64,000 nt of DNA from positions 71,599,501-71,663,500 of the forward strand of contig CM027381.1 in the NCBI GenBank assembly GCA_015680905.1. The letters run 5' to 3'. Of the stretch, positions 23,081-42,849 are shown piece by piece. This DNA comes from Coptis chinensis. Lineage: Eukaryota; Streptophyta; Magnoliopsida; Ranunculales; Ranunculaceae. The translations under genes were made by a program, and so were the position numbers. A model generated the notes under the pieces. The model had not been told where the DNA came from. It ran no database searches and saw nothing but the letters and a program-made list of their open reading frames with translations. Positions within the stretch are counted from its first letter, which is position 1; each line of letters opens with the position of its first letter.

Positions 23081-23386
23081 ATTTACCAGAATGACTCAAT
23101 CCATATTTTCTTCCAATTCAAGAAACACAAACCGAAAGTAAATAGTCTTCATAATCAGTTTCATTGAAAAGAGAAAAAAAAAAAACCCTAACTTTAAAAA
23201 ATGAAATAATATTTTTTTTGCAAAATTGAAGAAGTCCGTAACATTATATTTATAAATTTACACTTAAATTCGTAATTAAAAATCAGAATAAAATTGAAAA
23301 GAAAAGCATGTGGGCCAAGGCCCAAGCCCTTTTGTTTCTGGCCCATTACGATTGATATATAAATATCAACTGGTGTGGAATTGAGT

Positions 23387-30296
<6,910 letters not shown>

Positions 30297-33200
30297 CTAT
30301 GAGGATAAAGAAATTGAAAGTCCCTGGATTATCGATGTTCTACTTTGGAAGATGTGCACATGTTCTAAAGCACTGACTCAGTATATTACTTGATCCGGAC
30401 CAGAACCGTTAACATAAGTAATTTGTGGAGGTTTATGTGATCTTTTGTATACCACAAAGGTTGTTAGTGAGATAAAGGAGAAGGTACACTTCCATTTGAA
30501 ACATGCTCTTCTAATTCTTTTGTGTTCTACTCCTCGCACGCACTAAGTGAGATAACCTTTTATCCTCCCTAGACTCATCTACATACATATAAGCTAGAAG
30601 AATAGTATATGCAGTCTGTTGTTGAGTTACCTGTTTTTTGCAACTTTTTTGTATCTTGAGTTCTTTATTGATATAAGCTTATGAGAATAGCTAATAAGAA
30701 ATAATAGTTAGATAGGAGACTCAAAGGGTCAGAGCTTCACTGAAAAGTTCGATTGATTGTATTTTGTGACCATAATCAACTAATCAAGCACTCATGACAA
30801 GGATTGAGGGATGGTATACTTAACCATAGTACCCACCAGTTCAATTTAAGCTTCAATGTGTATTTGTCCTGCAATTCAAGGGTAATCGAAGCAGGGCTAG
30901 CCAAAACCCAAAGTAGTCTTTGTGTGAATAACTTTTAAGAGTGGTCGTTCTCAATAGACACATGAATTACTTCACCAGTCGAGGTTGTGAGTTACCACTT
31001 GGCTTATCAAATCTATTCTTGTATTTAATAGACTAAATGTTACATTTTTGCAGGTTAGGTTTGACGGTGATTAATAATAGGTACCCAAGGGAACTCAATT
31101 TACATCTGTTATCGAAAGCATCAATACAAAAGGTTATCTAAGTTTGTTTATGGTCAATTGTAAAAAGAATAGTGTACCATATGACCTTCTGACTCTATAT
31201 TTTCTTATGCTCGAGTCAAATATCTAATCAAATTTAAATTTGCTCACACTGCCCCTTAGGTATAAATATCGGCAAAATTACAACATTAGAAAGTCAAGTT
31301 ATGTCGGGCTTGCTTATCATTTAAGCGCCATGGACCATGGCTATTGTTTTTTAATAATAGTGTTCTTATGTTGTTTTCACATCTTTACAGTTCACTGCAG
31401 GATCATGAAACTTCTTATATTAAGTACAGTACCGAAGATATGTAGGTTGCAGATGAGAAGTTAAAAGAGGCAAGAGGAAATCTAGGAGTTTAAATGTAAG
31501 TTAGTATTTTCCTGCTCAATACAGAATCACTAAAGGAGAGATAGACATGTATCTAACAAGCATAACAAGGGTTATGCCTGGGAGGAGAACCTGAGTCCCT
31601 GATGGCTTCGGATGCCCTCAGCGTGTTTTGATGATTTAAACCCCCTCTAAATATGTTACCTTAATTGTCACACGTGTTGTACCAGATGGCTGAAACACAA
31701 TCAAAGTTGTATTGATTTTAGTGGAGTATGGTATATTGATTTTCTTATATGGCTGCAGGATTTGTGTTTTCCGGTTTATGATCAGTAGAAGATCGGAGAA
31801 CATCCTATTCAGGTACTGTTTCATGGCTATGGTCATTAGGAAATGTAATGAAAGATAGAAATTTACGAGTTGTAGGATATGGATATTTGTGCTACCCAAT
31901 AAACGATAGTTGGTGCATATCCAAATTAAAGACTTGATTCTCTTTTGTCGATGTCCAATTTTTATGTTTCCTTTTATTTTTTAGCCCCTGAAAAAAATAT
32001 TTCCAACCACAACTTCGGCATAATACTGAATGTTCATTCTAGGTTCTTAAAGATAAATTGTCGTGCGTTTTATTTTTATGTACTTTATATATTCGAAGCA
32101 ACCATTGCTCACTCTATCCTGTGTTTGCATCCATGTTAAATATGGATTTTGATTTCCACTTTTAGATGTTTGATGTTTGCATTTTGTGGAGTTTGGTTAA
32201 GTTTCAGTCAAACTGAAGAAGTTTTCATTGCACTTTATATGTTCAACATTCATTACTTAGTATCGATTGTCATGAAGAACTTACTGTTAATTGACTTTGA
32301 GGATGAGAAGTTGATAAGAGTCTGCCTCAAAGTTGATGTTATGAAGTTCATTTTTATCTCAGTGTTTAGCTGTTTTTTTTTTGTCTTTTTTAAGAAGAAT
32401 TACATGTATATTTTCATAAGCTGTTAAGCTTTTGTTGGTGAAGTGATCTTTCGTGTTTCACTGTTTGGTTTCCTGCTGTTTTCATTTGATGGAAGTATTT
32501 GTCAGCATTGGGTCTGGATATGATGCCCTATGCTTCTCAACTTTCTTACTTCCCTCAGAATGTTCATTCATTTCATGGCCTTTTTGAATTTTTTGAAAAC
32601 GAATTTTTACTAATATGATCTTTTATTTTTCCATTAGCAATTTTAATACTTTGTCATTGATTCACCCAATCTACTTTTGCATCCTTGTACGTGTTACAAA
32701 ATCATCAAATCTCATTGAGAGAAATTCTTTGAAAATCAAAAGACTTTTTCATTGGTTGGTTGGTCTGAGGGATCAGTAAGTTTTTTACTTTTAAAGCAGA
32801 ATTAATCTGTTGAAAGGGCGTATTAAATTGGCTTTGGTGATATTAGACGATGATCACTTGGCTGTCATGGAGTCTTCTACCGTCTACTCAAATGTCTCCA
32901 TCAGCATTACTAAGATTTTACGGTTTTTACCAACCATATATGATGTGAGAGGTTGTTTCATGAATCCGAAAGAGAGTAAGATGTTGTTCGATGTAGGACC
33001 TAATTGCCATGTTTTAATCACAATTCCTACAGTTACTATTTCTATGTATTTATCTCAATAGCATTACGTAGCTCTGGCTTGGTGTATGGCCAACTGAACA
33101 TCCACAAAGAACGCAATTCTTTGGATGATAGTTTGGAGTAGATACCAAAACTATGAATTTGTTACAGTCGTATTTAATATTGTTGCGCTCTTGTAGGAGT

Positions 33201-34133
33201 TCGACATCTATTGCATTTTCTTTTCTTCTGATGGCAGAATAGTCTGGCTGGGAACAAATTCTTGCCCAACCCTTTGTAACTTGTGTGTATATGATGCTTA
33301 GCTTTCACTAACAGGTTTCTTGCCACAATTTGAGATAACATTATCTCATGATGGTAAATTTGAGCTGATTCAGAAATCAGAATAATATTGATCTGTGTTA
33401 AGTCATCAAACCGATAGTGGTTGGACTGGTGCAACTATTTAAATCGGGTTGATTAATGGCATTCTCATTCATTTCTGGCACTCAATACTGAGCCGTCAAT
33501 GAATCTGATTTAAGCAGCAACATCCCATCTGTTCCATTTCGATAATGCTGAGAATCAGAATTTGTTCTATATACCGTTTTGATTAGCATATCCAAAGCTC
33601 CAAGCTATTAACAATCTAGGCCTAAAACTTAGTGAGTCTTGTGAGTCTTGGGGACTTTAGTTCGAATTCGGATCAAAACCAACAATAGATAACGGGTCAC
33701 CTACAATTGAGGTCTGACCCGACACATTGAACAATCACATTAAAACGGAGGAGAGGTGTGACATAATGACTTTTATAAATTTTAGTCTAAGGTGCATGTA
33801 CCAGGACATGGAGACGTGGAAAGCGTATCTGTGCGCTGGTTATGCAAATGAATTTCCCAATTTTTTTACAAACCGATTTGAACTAGTTAGAATTTAAAAA
33901 TTGTATCAAGTATCCTAGTAAAATCTAAAAATGATCTTGTGAATCACGTGGGAACAAGAAAGCGGACGACTTTAAATTTACTACATACGAGTCCGTGTGG
34001 TTATTATATCGGTTGAAGCTGAAGGCGTTCGAAGCTCGTCTGCAACTCGGTAATCCCATTTCTCTCTCTCTTGTTCATGTAGTCAAATTATATATTGAAA
34101 AGTGGTTCGGAGCTAGGAATGTAGCAGTGGAAC
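30297..34133. other. Intergenic, helicase 3' flank to ERS1
   Basis: About 3.8 kb, AT-rich. The first few hundred bases are probably the helicase 3' UTR, and the last few hundred must contain the ERS1 promoter and 5' leader. Several open frames of 60-90 codons exist but show no recognisable motif. No inverted-repeat element could be delimited. Confidence 0.5.
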
Positions 34134-37100
34134 ATGGAGTCCTGTGACTGTATCGATACACAATGGCCTGCTGATGATTTGTTGGTGAAATATCAGTACA
34201 TATCGGATTTTTTTATCGCGGTAGCCTACTTTTCTATACCTTTGGAGCTTATTTATTTTGTGCAAAAGTCTGCGTTCTTCCCGTATAGATGGGTGTTGAT
34301 GCAGTTTGGTGCTTTTATTGTGTTGTGCGGGGCAACCCATATGATTAACTTGTGGACATTTTCAATGCACTCCAAAACTGTTGCGGTGGTGATGACAATT
34401 GCTAAAATATCCACTGCTGTTGTGTCTTGTGCCACGGCTTTGATGCTTGTTCATATTATTCCTGATCTGTTGAGTGTTAAGACGCGAGAGGTATTTTTAA
34501 AGAATAAGGCTGACGAACTTGATAGGGAGATGGGTCTTATACGGACCCAAGAAGAAACGGGGAGGCATGTAAGAATGCTAACTCATGAAATTCGAAGTAC
34601 ACTTGACAGACATACTATATTAAAGACGACGCTTGTTGAATTGGGTAGGACTTTGGGTTTGGAGGAATGTGCCTTGTGGATGCCTTCGCGTACAGGGATG
34701 AATCTACAACTGTCTCACACCCTACGCCATCAGATACCCGTCGGCTCTACTGTGTCTATTAACCTTCCTATAGTCACTCAAGTCTTCAATAGCAATGAAG
34801 CAATAAGGATTCCACACACTTGCCCATTAGCAAGGATCAGGCCTGCTGCAGGAAGATATGTGCCACCGGAGGTTGTTGCTGTACGAGTACCGCTTCTACA
34901 TCTTTCAAATTTCCAAATTAATGATTGGCCTGAGCTATCTGCAAAAAGCTATGCAGTGATGGTTCTGATGCTTCCGACAGATAGTGCCAGAAAATGGCAC
35001 GACCATGAATTGGAACTTGTTGAAGTTGTTGCAGACCAGGTTATTACTGAATCTTTTGTTTACTTCTGTTCTTTACTTTTCATGTAGTCCATATTGATAT
35101 TCTAGATTCAGAATTCTACCAACTAGAAAAGGGGGGAACCCTGGGGCGGATCTGGGGGGTGCAGCCCACCCAAACTTTCCCCAAAAATAATTAGTGGTAG
35201 TACTAAGCAGTAACACTAAAAGAAGAAAAATAGAACCCATAAGCCTTAGGGCTTAGGCTGGTTCAGCCTGTAAGCTGTTTAAGGTAGGTTTGACACGTTG
35301 GGCCACGTTTAGCTCACTCCCTCTCACTTTCTTTGACTTTTTGTTCAAATATCGAACTGCCAAAATTTCTTAACTATAAAAATTACTAATTGAAAGCTCA
35401 TCTAATGGGAACACATTATTGCAAACACAAATTGACTCTTAATCTCAAGTAATTTATAAAAAAAAATCTTTCATTTATTGTAGAGAAATGTAAACAGAAT
35501 GTTCGTATTTTGGAAGGGATGTCATATACATTGTAATATATTTCAAAAAAGTGTAACTTTATCTTGTAAAATATCAGCAATACATCTACGCTATATGTGG
35601 AATTCCCTATGGTTGATATGGCGTGATATGCACATTCTGTACTACAGTTCGTACAACCCATCCTGAAAAAAAAAATCTGGATTAGCCCCTGGGGGGAACC
35701 TACAAACTTGCGTGATCAGTGATGACAACTGTGGGCAATTTGTAGTGCGTTATATTTAGTCTAGTTCACGATGAGTCCACTTTGTTTTCATGATTTTGCT
35801 AGTCGTGCACGAATACGGAGTTGGAGGTGCAAGATTTTTTTGTATATATCTTGAAAACACGCATTAAAATTTCATCCGTTGGCTTGTGGAAGTTACTGTT
35901 CAGTATGAGATTGTACTGTGCTTCGTTTTGGAGAATTTTATGTAGCCCATACTCTATTACTCTTGCACCAAATGAGAAAATGTCGACAACAAACGTTATT
36001 TTTTTTTTTGAAAGACGGAAGGTCAGTTGTAGACTTCTAGGACAACAGACACAGATAGGCGTGTCTGTATCCGACGCAGATACGAAGTGTCTGACGCGGC
36101 AAAATATCCAAAATTGAGGTATATTACAGACAATTGTGTCCGGTATGTGTCCGTCACAGACACGCGGATATGTATCCGATACGGATTATTTTAAAATTAT
36201 GGCGCGTCCATGTAACACAGATTTGTTTGATACTTCCCTATTGTTTTGTACTCTGTGAATTATTATTTTTTTTCTGATAATACTCGGAGAATAATGTCGA
36301 GCACATTTTGTTTCAAAATTTAACTTGTTCCCTTTTCTCCAGGTAGCTGTTGCTCTTTCACATGCTGCAATTTTAGAAGAATCTATGCGAGCTCGTGATA
36401 TGCTCATGGAGCAGAATGTTGCCCTAGATTTGGCTCGACGAGAAGCAGAGATGGCCATCCGGGCTCGTAATGATTTTTTAGCTGTCATGAACCATGAAAT
36501 GCGGACACCAATGAATACAATTATCGCTTTATCCTCCTTGCTGTTGGAAATTGAACTAACTCCAGAACAAAGGGTAATGGTAGAGACTGTGTTAAAAAGT
36601 GGCAACCTTTTAGCGACTCTTATTAATGATGTTCTCGAACTTTCAAGACTTGAAGATGGAAGCCTGGAATTAGATTGCAGAACTTTCAACCTTCATGGAG
36701 TTTTTAAAGAGGTAAGTTGTTGAATCTTTTTCGACTATCTATGTTAGCTCTGAATCCAAATAGTGTTCAAAGTCCTATATTTGTCGAAGAGGCGGTAGCA
36801 AGAAAATAAGTATTGAAACTCCTCGCAGTTTGATAATGTGTAATGATGTTGATTGAAAATACTTTTCCAACTTATCCCCAACTTGTGACAAACTACCTTC
36901 ATTGGGAAAAAGGAAATTAAAGGGTTTAGGAGAATAAAAGTTTTAGCTATCAAAAAAAATACTGATCATCTGATTTCTGTTTTAAATTGCAGGTCATAAG
37001 TATGATAAAGCCTATCACTGCTGTGAAGAAGTTATCACTTACACTAATGTTGTCACCTGATTTACCTGTATGTGCTGTTGGAGATGAGAAACGAATCATC

Positions 37101-38275
37101 CAGATAATATTGAATGTTGTTGGTAATGCTGTGAAGTTCACTAAGGAAGGCTATGTTTCAGTTATAGCTTCTGTTGCCAAACCAGAATCCCTGAGAGACT
37201 GGGGGGCTCCTGAATTTTACCCTGTGTCAAGTGACAGCCATTTCTATTTACGTATACAGGTCAGTGAATGGCGCATGTGAATTTATTGTGCATTAAGTAG
37301 TCTAAATTACTATGTTGTTCAATAAAACTGTTAATACTTGCTCCATACAAGAAAAGAAAAAAAAAAATTATACTCGATAAATTCTACAATATAATTGATA
37401 TGGAAGAATTTAAGAATAATAGAGAAGAAGGGCGGGGTTTGGGTGGAATGGGCATCAAAGAATACTAATTTGAACTTCAAATATACCATGAAGTGTTTCT
37501 GATAGACATGTTACAGGAGTTAATGCTCATAAACATGTTGAAACGGCAGTTGCTGAGACGTTTGGTTTCTTTCTATGTTGCACGTTAATTTACATTGTCA
37601 CATTTTTTTTATTTGCAGGTTAAAGATTCTGGCTGCGGAATCAGTCCACAGGATATTCCACATCTTTTTACTAAATTTGCACAATCTCGTAGTGGACCAA
37701 ATCGGATTAATGATGGTGCAGGACTTGGCCTTGCTCTTTGTAAGAGGTACAAATAAACAATCTGGTTATTATAGTCCTGACTCATGAGTAGGAACAAAGA
37801 AAACTGATACTGATAACTTCATTGTGGTCACTTGCTGGTTTAATTCTGTGCCACTGATGTCTGTTGATCTGGTGGCATATGTTTTTACTACAAGATTCTA
37901 ATGGAATGAGAAATGTAGGTGCTTGAGCTGTTGCGCTATCCTATGAACGATAGCACAGACTCTGCTAGCTTGTTTTTTTTAATGGCACAATTCCTAATTT
38001 TTTTTTTGTTTTTTGTTTGGGCCCTGATAGTCAAGCTCAGCTCTGTAGGTTTACGTTTTAGTTATTGGCAATTCTTTTGTTGAATTTGTAAAATTATCAT
38101 CTCACATTTCTAGGATGAAATCAGGTTTCTTAATCTCATGGAAAGTCATATTTGGATTGAAAGTGATGGTCTCGACAAAGGTTGCACAGTTACTATCATT
38201 GTGAAACTTGGAACCTGTGACAATCTGAGTGAATCATCAAGTCTACAGATTGTGTCTAGAGCTCGTCCAGTTTGA
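34134..38275 (+). CDS. ERS1: Ethylene receptor, subfamily I, without receiver domain (ERS1 type)
   Basis: Exons: 34134-35039, 36343-36711, 36993-37259, 37619-37746, 38125-38275; 606 residues (Arabidopsis ERS1 is about 613). The receptor sits in the ER membrane, binds ethylene through copper and represses the response via CTR1 when empty. The N-terminus MESCDC holds the Cys pair for dimer disulfides. Three membrane helices follow, with the copper ligands in ILCGATH-like VLCGATHM. Next comes the GAF domain (about 155-305). The histidine-kinase part has the H box [11 protein letters not shown] with His353, the N box [21 protein letters not shown] and GAGLGLAL. The protein ends 50 residues after the kinase, so it has no receiver domain; this, with the MESCDC start, separates it from ETR1. 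Intron 1 (35040-36342) is enlarged by two repeats. Confidence 0.96.
35141..35691. mobile_element. MITE in ERS1 intron 1 (Mutator-like by target duplication)
   Basis: The direct repeat GGGGGAACC (35132-35140 and 35692-35700; 10 bp if one further G is counted) flanks 551 bases. The ends CTGGGGCGGATCT and, on the other strand, CAGGGGCTAATC are imperfect inverted repeats. The interior is non-coding. The 9-10 bp duplication suggests a Mutator-type origin, but the short TIR leaves other superfamilies possible. Confidence 0.6.
36020..36190. repeat. Repeat rich in GTGTCCG/TATCCGA words, copy 1
   Basis: A dense set of GTGTCTG, TATCCGA, GTGTCCG and GACACG words in ERS1 intron 1, partly self-complementary. 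The same family appears at 62590-62765. A T run at 36001-36010 lies beside it. It looks like a dispersed non-coding plant repeat; I could not find target duplications. Confidence 0.6.
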
Positions 38276-40248
38276 TATCATATCTCACTGGACTGAAACA
38301 AAAGCATCTTCCACTTATGGATTGTGTCTAGTGTTCGTGACCACGGGATCTATTTTGGCATCACAAGTCTAAAGCACACAACAGTTTTCATATTTATGAC
38401 TCGCAGGTGAAGAGACATATGGTCAATGGTTGGGTTCTAACCTGAGTTCTAGGAGGTGTGGTATACTGTTAAGTCTGCATCGTAGTAGCATAAGAAGTTG
38501 GATGAAATCCACTTATCAAATAGGGTTTTGGACTAATGTAATATACTCAGATTTATGGGGGGAGTTTGTTATCCTCTAGACCTAGATATTTGATACTGAA
38601 CTGTAATCACTGAAGGAATATAGTTTTTGCAATTTCAGCATGTCTCTGCAAGTTTATGTATTATTTTGTGATGACCCAAAACAACTTTGAATGAACTTGT
38701 CGAAGAATGGTGATGAACTGGACTTCGTGATTGAATGATTATATTTCTTTGACAAGTCAGGTCTTCCGTGGCGTCTGAGATTATCCTTGGCCCTAATCAC
38801 AACCTGATGCCATGCCACTTGTTTAATACAGTTGTTCGTTGGATTTTTAAATAAACTTCCATGGATAGCAAATGTAAATCCAGTGTGCATTGTGCAACGA
38901 TCAATGTTAGAATTGAACATCACTACACATATAATAATAAGTAAAACTTAATTATATTTTATAGAGGAAAATGTAAATTCTAGGATAAAGCAGAAAAAAG
39001 TGCTGCAGAAGATCAAGAAAAGGAGACAAAAACGATGTTATTCTATAGATCTTATGGTTCATGCACGCTGTGGATCACTGGAGGCTGGAGCCCTCTCATC
39101 AAGCATGCGCCTTCTGTGGGTGGCTCCATCTGCACATACATTAGAGAATAACTTGCACAAGTTAGTGAAAAAGCAGTCATAACTCACAAGAAAGTATATA
39201 GGATTGTAAGACAGATTACCGATGGATGTTGAAGAGCCTGAATAAATACCATAAACAATGAATGGATTCAATGATTGTTATTTTCATCATCTATACAAAC
39301 ATTATGACTAGAGAAAACTGAACAACTTAAATCATGAAAGAGTTGTGAGTGCTCTATAAGGAATAAAACGTTTGGGCTTTATAGTCGTACTGCCGCTCTC
39401 CATTCACAAATATTCTTTTATAAAGTCATCTTTTGCGTAAGAAATCAGTGAAACGAAAAAAGTGTTACAAGTAATTGGAGCAAGTCGTACGTAGGAATTC
39501 TGATGTTTCACTATGCTTGAAGTATTTTCTTTCTCCTTGTCAATTGAAATACAGTTTATTTCCTACTGACATCACATAAATTGAGTGCCTTCCTACAGCT
39601 CTAGGAAATAGTCAAGTGCCGCTCTAATTCTCGAGAGTCGCCCTTTACTTTAGAGTATTAGTCACTTGTCCAGTTGTCTATGCTGTTGCGCAAATGCTAT
39701 ATGCCGGCCTCAAATTTTCACAACTACTAATTTACCAGCCAAATGGAGAGAATGATGATTAAATAGGCATCTCAACCAATAGCATAAAGTTTCTCTTTCC
39801 CCTCTATCTCAGTTCGTTTTTTTCCAGGATCTGACACCAAATGCAAGAGTGCCAGAACAAAACCCTGGAAGTCCACTTAACAGTAGTAGGAACGTTTGTC
39901 TACACAGTGCATTCTAAGTTAGTTTCCTATGCTGTTGGATCTTTTGTCAAAGATATAGGTCTTACATATAAAAAAAACATACTTATGATCTAGCAATTTG
40001 AAACTACGCCATATCATAATAGGCCCAAAATGAAAAAAAGACCAATAACCTTCATCTTTCTTGTGCCTAACTATTACAGATAAAACATACATCTAATACA
40101 GCAAAAGGAGAAATGATGCGAAAGACAAGGTGCCTTAATTTCCATCTAAATACTATACAGGTCAGCATGATAAGATGGTGGAGAAAAAGCGGAAGAATAG
40201 TTATCTTGCTCATGCCTGTTTTGGCAGCTAACTCGAATCAGTCTTTTG
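38276..40248. other. Convergent intergenic region between ERS1 and the PP2C
   Basis: The two genes end facing each other, so this 2 kb should hold both 3' UTRs. It is AT-rich, and no further gene, RNA or bounded transposon was recognised. Confidence 0.55.
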
Positions 40249-42849
40249 CTAGGATGGAGGACAATGAAAGAAGAGGCAAACTGCAGAAATATCATCCATT
40301 GCGATCCCTTGTCTCTTTCGTTTCCATGCACGAGCTGCGCATTCAACCAGTCGCTTTGATGCTTTTTCCCTTTGTGGAGTTGAAGAAACAATCTCCACTG
40401 CTTCTTGGTTTGAGATTACATCCCATACCTGAACAACAAACACAAAATAAGTTTTTGATCAACTAATAGTCTAATAAGCATTGAAGCAAGGCATACTTTT
40501 TCTCCAAGGAAAAAGAGAAAAATAGGTTCAATACAAACCCCATCTGTGGCCAGCACAACAAATTGGTCCCTACTAGTTATATTCCTTTGTGTGACTTCAG
40601 GAACAGAAATAAGTCCGTAGTCCTTCATGCAGTAATCTCCAAAAGCTCTTGACATTGCTAATCCTGGTGTCTCACCATCTGGTAACCATACCCTATGCAC
40701 CCCAGGTTCATCACGTAAACAGAACACCCGCCCTTTGCACTGCATTATCCGCTCAGCCTCCTCTATGACCAACATGAACAGAGGTCAGAAAATCCATGGA
40801 GGAACATACTGGCGAGCTTGTTTTGAAATCAATAATTAGCTGAGGAGTGCTTACGAGGTAAATTTGGCTTGAAATCAATAGTGAGCTGAACAGGAACCAA
40901 GCTTCCATCATCAGAGGTCGAAGCTAAAACGGCACGAGAATCGCCAACATTTGCTATAACAATGAGTTCACCCTAAAACAATTCCATTTAAGAAGCTACA
41001 GATCAATTATGCTAGACTAAGAACAAGACCAAGATGCTATTGTGCAGAAATAAACTAGTAATGATCAACAAATGATAGGTCCCGAAGTAGCTGCCCAAGC
41101 CAGAAGGATTGCCTAGGCTAGAATTAAAAGTAAAACCTTTGCATGATAGTTACTGCAGAATATAACTATGAAGTATGAACAGCCTTTGAAACGATACAGA
41201 AGAGAGAATATGAAACTCCTACAGTCCTATACTATGCAATAATTTTGATGAAGTGTGTCATCTCTTTGACAACCTCCAGTTCGTCCAGTCAAATAACACG
41301 ATTAAGAGAATTGTGTGTGTGTGTGTTTGGAAGCGGGGATGGGGATGATGTGGAGTTCTTAGAGCTCTAGCAAGCTGTAGAGAGTCACATACAATGTGTA
41401 ACAATGTAACAATTCTAGGCCAAAATCATCAAGTACACATTCTGGAATTCCACATAATAACAGTTCCACACAAATAGACAACATTGGTAACATACTCCAC
41501 AGTTTACATTTATTTTTCTCACAGATATCTACTTGCTTCAATGGAAATAAAGCCTTTATTTTGCTTGCTCAGTTGCTTTTATCATTTCCTAGTCTCTTGA
41601 ACTTGAAAAGGCATGATTGTTATCATTGTAAAGGATACAAGGCATCTTTGTAAAAAAAATTTGATCCACTCAAACAACTGTGGTGTACCACAAAGAAAGG
41701 GTTCGTACAAATGCAACTTGTCAAGTTACCTTTACAAAAGATTCTTGCACGGATAAATTGCTTCATGTCTCTTCATTGAAGGTTTCCATTTATTGAAATG
41801 CAAAAACAGTTAAAACAACTTTCTAGTCCCTAGAACGAAAGGATTCAACATTTCAACCGTCATGTTGTCTATTCACTAAAACAGTTGATAATATCAAAGA
41901 TCAACATATGGTGTTTATTGCATCGACCATAGTTGGATGTCTTTATCATTGCAATAATTTCTCAGTTATGCATCCTAGAAACTTGTAAATGAAAGCAACT
42001 AGCCACTCGATAGGGTTATCACCTTCAGAATCATCTCACTAAACTAAAGAGTGCAATCTTGTTGAGGAACTTTATTGTATTGCATATTCTAAGATACAGC
42101 AATCAACACAACAAACGAGGACGGGCTAAGAGCAATGGGTAAAACCATGAGACTGAACTGAATAATAAAATGTTGGAAGAAAAAACTTATGGAAACAAAT
42201 CACATTCTAATTTATACATCAAGAGTTACCTGTCGAACAATTGTCAGAGCAGTGGTACCACTATTAAAGGAATCAATCCCTCGATGTTTCTTAAGCTCTT
42301 GATCAATGAAAGCACAAGCCTTCAAGTAGGACTGTTTCCATATATTAAACCTATGAAATTTCTTATCCAGTGCCAACTCATAATTCGGGTCAAGCGAAGC
42401 TAAAGCCAGTGTCTCTTGCTGCCAATAGTTTAACAAAGACGATGGCATCGTTTCCCTGACCTTTTTGGCAACATAGTGACCCCAAGGACCATGTCCATCA
42501 AACACTCCACAGAACAGCATATCCTCTTGACATCCAAATTCCTAGCATATTCAAAATTTCCCAATGAATAACTAACTAGTATAAAATTGGATATAGACTA
42601 AAAGAGAAAATCAATTACCTCCCAAACAATGAAGCGGTCCTGATTAACACCTTTCTGTCCTCTCTTTGAATACAAAGAAGCAAAATTATTAGACTTTTCG
42701 GCATTTACAATGCCCGAAGAACGCAATATCAAGTCCTTCTTCTTTGCTTCTCTTTCCATAGTTTCTGTAACTTCTCTCCTTATATCATTCCTCTGATTCT
42801 TTACTTTTTTCATTGAAAAAGACCTTAACAAAGATGAAAAATGGATCAT
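40249..42849 (-). CDS. Protein phosphatase 2C, plant clade E (EGR-like)
   Basis: Minus-strand exons in coding order: 42849-42619, 42541-42230, 40972-40855, 40762-40539, 40428-40249; 354 residues, full length for the group. PP2Cs are metal-dependent Ser/Thr phosphatases. Landmarks: SKRGQKGVNQD (motif 1), FCGVFDGHGPWG with metal ligands at Asp92 and Gly93, SGTTA, ANVGDSRAV, AMSRAFGD, the DG of LATDG completed by VWDVISN across the last junction, and MDDISAVCLFF. The overall reading resembles the E-growth-regulating (EGR) phosphatases, which restrain growth in dry conditions. The start MIHFSS was chosen by comparison; an in-frame ATG 12 codons upstream (42885) is possible. Intron 2 is 1.26 kb. 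Residue 2 is Ile where I recall Gly in the family. Confidence 0.93.

Noticed and set aside
40113-40466. 117-codon plus-strand frame
   Set aside because: Antisense of the last PP2C exon and its 3' flank; no motif.
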